Shown: piece after piece, positions 58,202-64,000 of the stretch | How positions within the stretch are numbered: position 1 is the first letter of the stretch | Layout: every line of letters starts with the position of its first letter | DNA from: Tetradesmus obliquus | Lineage: Eukaryota; Chlorophyta; Chlorophyceae; Sphaeropleales; Scenedesmaceae | DNA: 64,000 bases | Direction of reading: 5' to 3' | Assembly (NCBI GenBank): GCA_030272155.1 | Contig: CP126202.1 | Coordinates: forward strand, 1,798,001-1,862,000 | Position numbers and translations under genes: made by a program | Notes under the pieces: model-generated | What the model saw: the letters and a program-made list of their open reading frames with translations, nothing else | Databases searched by the model: none | What the model was told of the DNA's origin: nothing

Positions 58202-59618
58202 ATGGCTAGCTCCATCAAGCGTCATGATGCTGGCCAGCAGCAGCAGGAGCAGCAGCAGCTGCATCGCGCGAATCTCACAAACTGTCAGTTCGCGTGTTTA
58301 GCCCTCACCCTTTCGTTGGGAACAATCAGCCAATGGTATGACTATACAGGTGAGCAAGCGCATCGTAATTGGCGTTCCAGCCAGCATCAGTGCAGCGTGC
58401 CTGAGGCAGGAGCAGCCCATCTACTGCCAGGGCAAAATGCATATGACTACACACCAGGAACATACAAAAACAGCAGCAGCAATTGCCGCAGCTGAATGCT
58501 TAGCAGATAGCACAGATAGCACTGCACCCTGTGCAACACACGGCCTGCGCAGCAGCCAGCACTCCACAAGAGCACTGTGAGCAGGCTGGTATCCTTGTCA
58601 CATGTTTCGCCAGGTCAGCCTTGCTGAAATGCCAAAGCCACACAGCTCGCTTGCTGATGGCATGTGCCAGCAACTGTTGTATACTTTCTTCCTCCGCCTG
58701 CACGCGCAGTCCATTGCTCATCCTGTTACTGTCTGCTGCGCTCTTCCTGCAGTCTACACTCAGCTCAGCACCACACTTGCAGGAGTCTTCTTTCCTGCAA
58801 GTGACTGGATCACAGCACACCTCAGCTTCTATGGTGTGTATGCAGCAGGCTTCCTGGCTAGACCCCTCGGAGCAGTCTGCTTTGGCCACGTGAGTGCAAA
58901 AGCAGCACGGTGTGGCGGCATATTGTGGCAGCAACAGCCAATGCCAGCATCAGCAGCAGCTGCATCATCAAAGCAGCGGTGGCGGTGGCGGCAGCAGCAG
59001 CAACAGCAGCACCCGTCCAGCAGCTGCTAGCTGTTACACTGCTCAAGCTGTTCACACACAACACACACCAAGACACCGTATCAGCCACCAGCAGCTGTCA
59101 GACTGCACAGCTTTGTTATGTTTTTTTACAAAAGCATCTGATATGTTTCACCATACAGTCAGAAGCAACCGGCTTAAGGACATGCTCTTTCATCCTGTCG
59201 TATGCTCGTCTCAGGTTGCTGATGCCTTCAACAGGCGTGCCTCAGTGGTCACTTGCATGTGGGTGACGCTTCTATGCTGCACTGTACAGTCTGCAGTAGC
59301 TGACCCTGATATTTGCGCTCTATATGCGTGCCGCAGATTTTTGATGCTTACAGCAGGCGCGCCTCTGTGGTGACCACCATCTGGGTGACGCTTCCATGCT
59401 GCACACCGTACAGTCTGCAGTAGCTGACCTCAACACTCGCGCTCCATTTCCTCCATTTTATGCTGCAGGTTGCTGATGCTTACAGCAGGCGTGCCTCAGT
59501 AGTGACCACCATGTGGGTGACGCTGCTGGCCACAGTCGGCATCGGCTGCCTGCCGACCTACCAGCACGTTGGCGTTGCAGCACCCGTCATGCTGCTGGTG
59601 CTGCGCTTTGTGCAGGGT

Positions 59619-59655
<37 letters not shown>

Positions 59656-60679
59656 GTACAGCAGCAGCAGTTGGCAGCAGGAGCTGGCCGTTGCAGCGGT
59701 AGCAGATACATCAGGCAGTGTGATCAGCAGCAAGCAGCATGTTGCGGTGGCAATGAACCTCGTTTTGCCATGTGGCAGCAGCAATATCAGCATCACCAGT
59801 AGCGGCTATCAGGCAATGCTGGGAGCAGATGTCTCGGACTGTCCGCAGCACACAAACACCATCAGCATCAGCTGTGCTGACAATAGCGAAGTGTGAAGAC
59901 GCAGGCAACACAACCAAGACAACAAATGCCCTTCAGTTGAAAAACAACCAGCAGCTGCAACGGCTATGGCTCATGTTTTGCTGCTATTGCTGATGTGGTT
60001 TGCCGCTGGCTGCTGTGCTGCAGGCATGTCTGTAGGAGGCGAGGTGAGCTGAGCTGAGGGCAACAGCTGCTCTGAGCAGCAGCATCAACCGCAGTAGCAG
60101 GCATAGCTGCAGCATCTGCAGCAGCCACAGCCGTAGCCGCAGCAGCACCACAGCAGCGATGTCCACAGGTAAACACGGAGCAGCAGGAGTACCAGTGAAT
60201 ACATAGGATGTGGTGCCGATGTTGCACTGCATGAACGAGGAACATTAATGCCAGCAGACTCCAGTACCACTGGCGTGCTTGCTGATGCTCTACTTTTTGC
60301 TGCTGATGTGTGCAAAACTGATTTTCCCTTGTTCGGCTGCTGTGCAGTATGGCGCTGCTGTTGTGTACTTGTTTGAAGCTGCTCCTGTAGGCAGGAAAGG
60401 CCTTTGTGCATCACTGGCCCAGCAGGCAGTAGGTGCGTGGCGCTCTGGAGTGCACCTGACTGATATAGATATTCTTCACAATACCAATGCACTGGCAGCA
60501 GCACTCAGCCTGACGATTGCACAGCTGCTTAAAAAACTGCAAGATCGGCTGCAGTTGCCTGCTATGGGTGGGTGAATGCATTGCCTGCTGTTATTGCTCA
60601 AATGCACATGCCTGGCAGGCGCTGTTGTTTACCATGCACTTGTCAATTCCATGTCGTGTTGACAATGCACATGCCTGGC

Positions 60680-60720
<41 letters not shown>

Positions 60721-63700
60721 CTGTGCTGCATGCAGCGCCGGGCATCATTCTGGGCATCCTGGCCTGCCTGGGAGTGCTGCACTTCTGCACACCAGGTGAG
60801 CGGCGGCAGCAGCAGCAGCAGCAGTGACAGCAGCAGCAGGGGCAGCAGCCCCAGTGACGGCAGCTACATCACCAGCAACGGCAGCAACTAAAGCAGCAGT
60901 GGCAGCTGCGTCAGCAATCGCAGCGGTAGCAGCAATGCAGCAACTGTGCAGTGCATTTGCAGCAGACAGCCCTGCTTATACACTGGCGTGTCGCCTCAAA
61001 CCTCATCCAGTGCCCGTCAACATTATGTGTGCAAGCCCGGGGTCCGCCTTCAGCATCATCCTGTCTCCGTTCACGCACGTTGCCTGCCATCAATGTGCAT
61101 TGCAGGCCAGCTGCTGCTGGGGCTGGCGGGTGCCCTTCCTTGCAGCAAAATTAGCAAAATAATTCGCCCTGCATGTTTGCACCCTGCTGACACTCAGTCT
61201 TCACCATGGCTGCCATTGTGATGAACTGCAGGCCAGCTGCTACTGTGGGGCTGGCGCGTGCCCTTCCTTGCTGCAGCCCTCGCAGCACCTTTCGCTGTGC
61301 TGCTCCGCGCTAGTATGGTCGAATCTATTGAGTTTATAACCTCCAAGCGGCAGCACGTGCTGCAGCGCGTGGCGGCGACGGCAGCAACGCGCGTCGCCGA
61401 TACGTTCGCGACGCAGCGCACGACGTCGGGAAAGCTGATGAGTCGCCGACAGATCCAGCGGCAGCTGCAAAATGTAACAAAAGTGGTGCTTTCACCAAAC
61501 AGCAGCATACAGGAAGATGATGACGTGGCAGATGATGCATCAAATGGCGAGGAGCATCTGGATGCACATGCAGCTCCTGATGGAATGGAGGGGATGTCAG
61601 CGCGGCGTGCGCGAGGGGTGTCAAATGCTGGCACCGTGTGCAGCAGCCGCGTGCACGAGCGGGTGTCGGAAGGAGGCAGTGTATTCGGCCGTGCTTCACA
61701 TGGCGGCGGCAGCTGCCATGCAGCAGCAGCAGCAGCAGCAACCGCTGAGCTGCCGCTATCAGCCAGGCCCTCAGATGATGACGATGCAGGGGACAGCTAC
61801 AGCAGAGGATGCGCTGCAGATGATGCGCATCAGCAGCCAGGCACAGCAGCAGCAGCAGCAGGTGCGCTAAAGCGCTGCATAACATCGGACACAGACAGAG
61901 CAGTAGCTGGATCCGAGCGCACGCCAGGCACTCCCCACACACCCTACTCCCCATTCAGCCTTACTCAGCCACTCTCACCACAGACTGCTGCTGCAGCAGC
62001 AGCAGCAACAGATGGTGGAGGTGCAGCAGCACCCAGCCAAAAAGCAGAGCTAAAGCTATGGCTAGACGAGTCAGCTGCTATAACAGATATCGGCTGTGAG
62101 ATGCAGTACGTGGCTCAGCTGGAGCTGGCTGGATCAAAAATAACAACGCATGTGCCGCTGGCAGTGCTGGCGCGGCAGCACAAGCAAGTGCTGTGGCTGC
62201 AGTTTTTCCTGGAGGCGAGTTATGCTACAACCTTCTACATCTTCACCGGGTGAGTCGCAGCATTAGCTTCGTCAGTTTCCAGCGTGATAGCGTTTGTTGC
62301 ATCGACGGTGCGGCACACAACAACTGTTAGCTGCAATGCTGTAGCAGTGTCACTGCTGCAGCGTGGCGTGTGACGTTGAGTTGGAGTGGAGTTGAGGTGG
62401 AGTTTTTCCTGGAGTCCAGTTATGCTGCAACCTTCTACATCTTCACTGGGTGAGTTGAGACGTCGATTGAGACGTCCGTGGTAGGCTGCTGCAGCATGCA
62501 CACAGTAGAAATGCACGATTGTGTCAAGTCCTGCGGCGACTTTCTACGTCTTCACTGCTTCTGCTGCTTTGATGTCTTCAACACGCAGCTGGCTGCCCTC
62601 CTACCTGCGAGCCACCACCAAGCTCCCGCCCCAATCCATCATGTGGGCCCTACTGGCCGGCGTGACCCCCTTCGCTCCTACAACGTCTGCCAGCTGCTCT
62701 TGTACTTCCCAATGCTGCGAGCTACTTACTCACCCACGCTGGCCGCCGCCGCCGCTGCTGCTGCTGCTTTTCTGTTTTGCAGTTGGCTGCCCTCCTACCT
62801 GCGCGCCACCACCAAGCTCCATCCGCAGTCCATCATGTGGGCCCTACTGGCAGGCATGGCCCTCTTCGCTCTTGAAACGTCTGCAAGTTGCTCTTCCTCT
62901 TCTCACTGTTGCGATGTACCTATCCACACACCCTGGCCGCCGCCGCCGCCGCTGCTGCTACTGCTGCTTTGCTGAATGCAGTTGGCTGCCCTCCTACCTG
63001 TGAGCCACCACCAAGCTCCCGCCCCAATCCATCATGTGGGCCCTACTGGCCGGCATGGCCCTCTTCTCTCTTACAATGTCTATTAGTTGCTCATATCATC
63101 GTCCGCTGCTGCGGTGCACCTACTCATCTATGCTGGCCGCTGCTGCTGCTGCTGTTGTTGTTTTGCTGAATGCAGTTGGCTGCCCTCCTACCTGCGAGCC
63201 ACCACCAAGCTCCCTCCTCACTCCATCATGTGGGCCCTACTGGCAGGCATGGCCCTCTTTGCTGCAGCAGCACCCTACGGAGGCGTCTTAGTGGACAGGG
63301 GCCTCCCAAAAGTGTGGGCCCTGATGGGCCTGAGCCTTGGAGTGGTGGCAACAAGCATCCCAGTCATGTTTGCGCTGAACGCGGGCTCCTTTGTGTACCT
63401 GATGGTGCTGCTGCCGGCCATGCTGGGGGTAGCTGGAGTGATGGGAGGTGTGCTGAGCAGCATTGGGCCGCAGATGTACCCGGCGGCTGTGCGGGTAACC
63501 GGGTTCACTCTGGGTGAGTGCAGCGCAGGAATTCATTGCTTGTGCGGCAGTGCATTTGCTAAGTTTCCTTGTTTCGGTGTTTGTTGGGTACCTGATGGTG
63601 CTGCTGCCGGCCATGCTGGGGGTAGCTGGAGTGATGTGAGATGTCTTGAGCAGCATTGGGCCGCAGATGTACCCGGCGGCTGTCAGAGTCACTGGCTTCC

Positions 63701-64000
63701 CCTGGGTGAGTACGTGGCTGCCTGCCATGCACGCCTTGGCATTGTGCGCTCTTGTACAGTCTGTGTTACTTCTGCTCATTTACTCTGGGATGTTCCGTAC
63801 ATGCATTTTGCACCTGAGGGTGCTGCTGCTGTGCATGCTTGGGGTGGCTGGGGCCATGGGCGGCGTGCTGAACAACATCCTGAACTTTGCCGTTGCTGCT
63901 GCAGGCCACAGTCTTGCTATGTCAGCGTGGGGAGGCCTGTCCCCCTTCATGGTCTCAGCCATTGTGCTGCTGGTGCAGCCCTCCGCACTGGCAGCAGGCC
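58202..64000 (+). CDS. Major facilitator superfamily transporter, metabolite:H+ symporter (MHS/ProP) type, partial at right edge
   Basis: Nine exons seen, in phase: 58202-58349, 58753-58889, 59469-59616, 60024-60043, 60348-60432, 60736-60795, 61232-62249, 63176-63513, 63905 to the window end. About 683 residues are visible. The MFS loop 2-3 signature GHVADAYSRRAS is split by intron 2. RFVQGMSVGGE, typical of the MHS branch, is split by intron 3 and uses a 20-base exon. FLARPLGAV, YLFEAAPVGRKG and LLWGWRVPFL are further MHS blocks, and FGHV and PSYLRA-type segments continue into the second half. Between helices 6 and 7 (exon 7) sits an insert of about 300 residues with Ala/Gln runs, far longer than in bacterial relatives, presumably cytosolic. 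Bacterial MHS members move osmolytes, dicarboxylates or shikimate with protons; the substrate here is not deducible. Introns are full of partial copies of exons 3, 7 and 8. Confidence 0.85.
59210..59395. repeat. Two copies of the start of transporter exon 3
   Basis: Copies at about 59213-59275 and 59333-59395 match 59465-59525 (AYSRRASVVTTMWVTLL). Confidence 0.88.
61100..61160. repeat. Copy of the start of transporter exon 7
   Basis: Matches the GCAGGCCAGCTGCT acceptor region and the LLWGWRVPFLAA coding segment of 61228-61280. Confidence 0.8.
62400..62565. repeat. Copies of the end of transporter exon 7
   Basis: 62402-62456 repeats the AATTFYIFTG end with a GTGAGT donor; a second, more decayed copy lies near 62535-62565. 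Confidence 0.82.
62585..63090. repeat. Three copies of the start of transporter exon 8
   Basis: Copies start near 62589, 62783 and 62981 (spacing about 195 bases) and match 63176 onward (LPSYLRATTKLPP...IMWALLAGMALF). Each is followed by a similar intron with a CCGCCGCTGCTGCT run. The third has TGA in place of an Arg codon. Confidence 0.92.
63585..63890. repeat. Copies of the end of transporter exon 8
   Basis: 63588-63720 repeats the exon 8 end (63395-63520) but carries an in-frame TGA; 63812-63880 is a more diverged copy. Confidence 0.85.

Overview
This is a nuclear genomic window from a photosynthetic eukaryote, most probably a chlorophyte green alga. Genes are split by GT-AG introns. TGTAA, the usual green-algal poly(A) signal, follows two stop codons. 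A plastid-lipid-associated (PAP/fibrillin) protein and plant-type GH5 mannanases are present. CAG/CTG tracts are extremely dense in exons (poly-Gln, poly-Ala, poly-Ser) and at intron ends. A Sphaeropleales-like alga is my guess. I see no rRNA, tRNA, CRISPR array or transposase.

Layout. Minus strand: an eight-exon gene (467-7073) joins a CobB/CbiA-type cobyrinate a,c-diamide synthase to a BtuF-like corrinoid-binding domain. A weak membrane-protein ORF follows (7500-8204), then two paralogous membrane-anchored GH5 endo-mannanases (9284-12847 and 16750-23257). A nine-exon peptidase C78 gene (UFSP/ZUP1 family) spans 24082-38521; its 7.7 kb intron holds two plus-strand genes, a PAP/fibrillin protein (26761-29166) and an FkbM-type methyltransferase (29753-32622). 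Plus strand: a small unknown protein (39006-39757), a 2129-residue low-complexity protein (41709-49173) and a lysine-rich nuclear-like protein (51148-54083). Minus strand: an unrecognised 288-residue protein (55830-57575). Plus strand to the right edge: an MFS transporter of the metabolite:H+ symporter type (58202 to beyond 64000). Exon models were built by hand from ORFs, splice dinucleotides and phase. All complete multi-exon models close in frame.

The most striking property is genome-wide in style. Almost every gene carries tandem copies ('echoes') of the edge of one of its own exons, usually 30-130 bp plus the splice site and some intron. They lie in the adjacent intron, or beyond the stop codon for last exons. 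I count about 29 such arrays. In each, normally one copy continues into the complete exon and the rest are decayed. Intron 3' ends are often (CTG)n running into the acceptor, and (CAG)n often follows donors. Together these suggest introns grow, and possibly arise, by local tandem duplication of splice-site-bearing segments.
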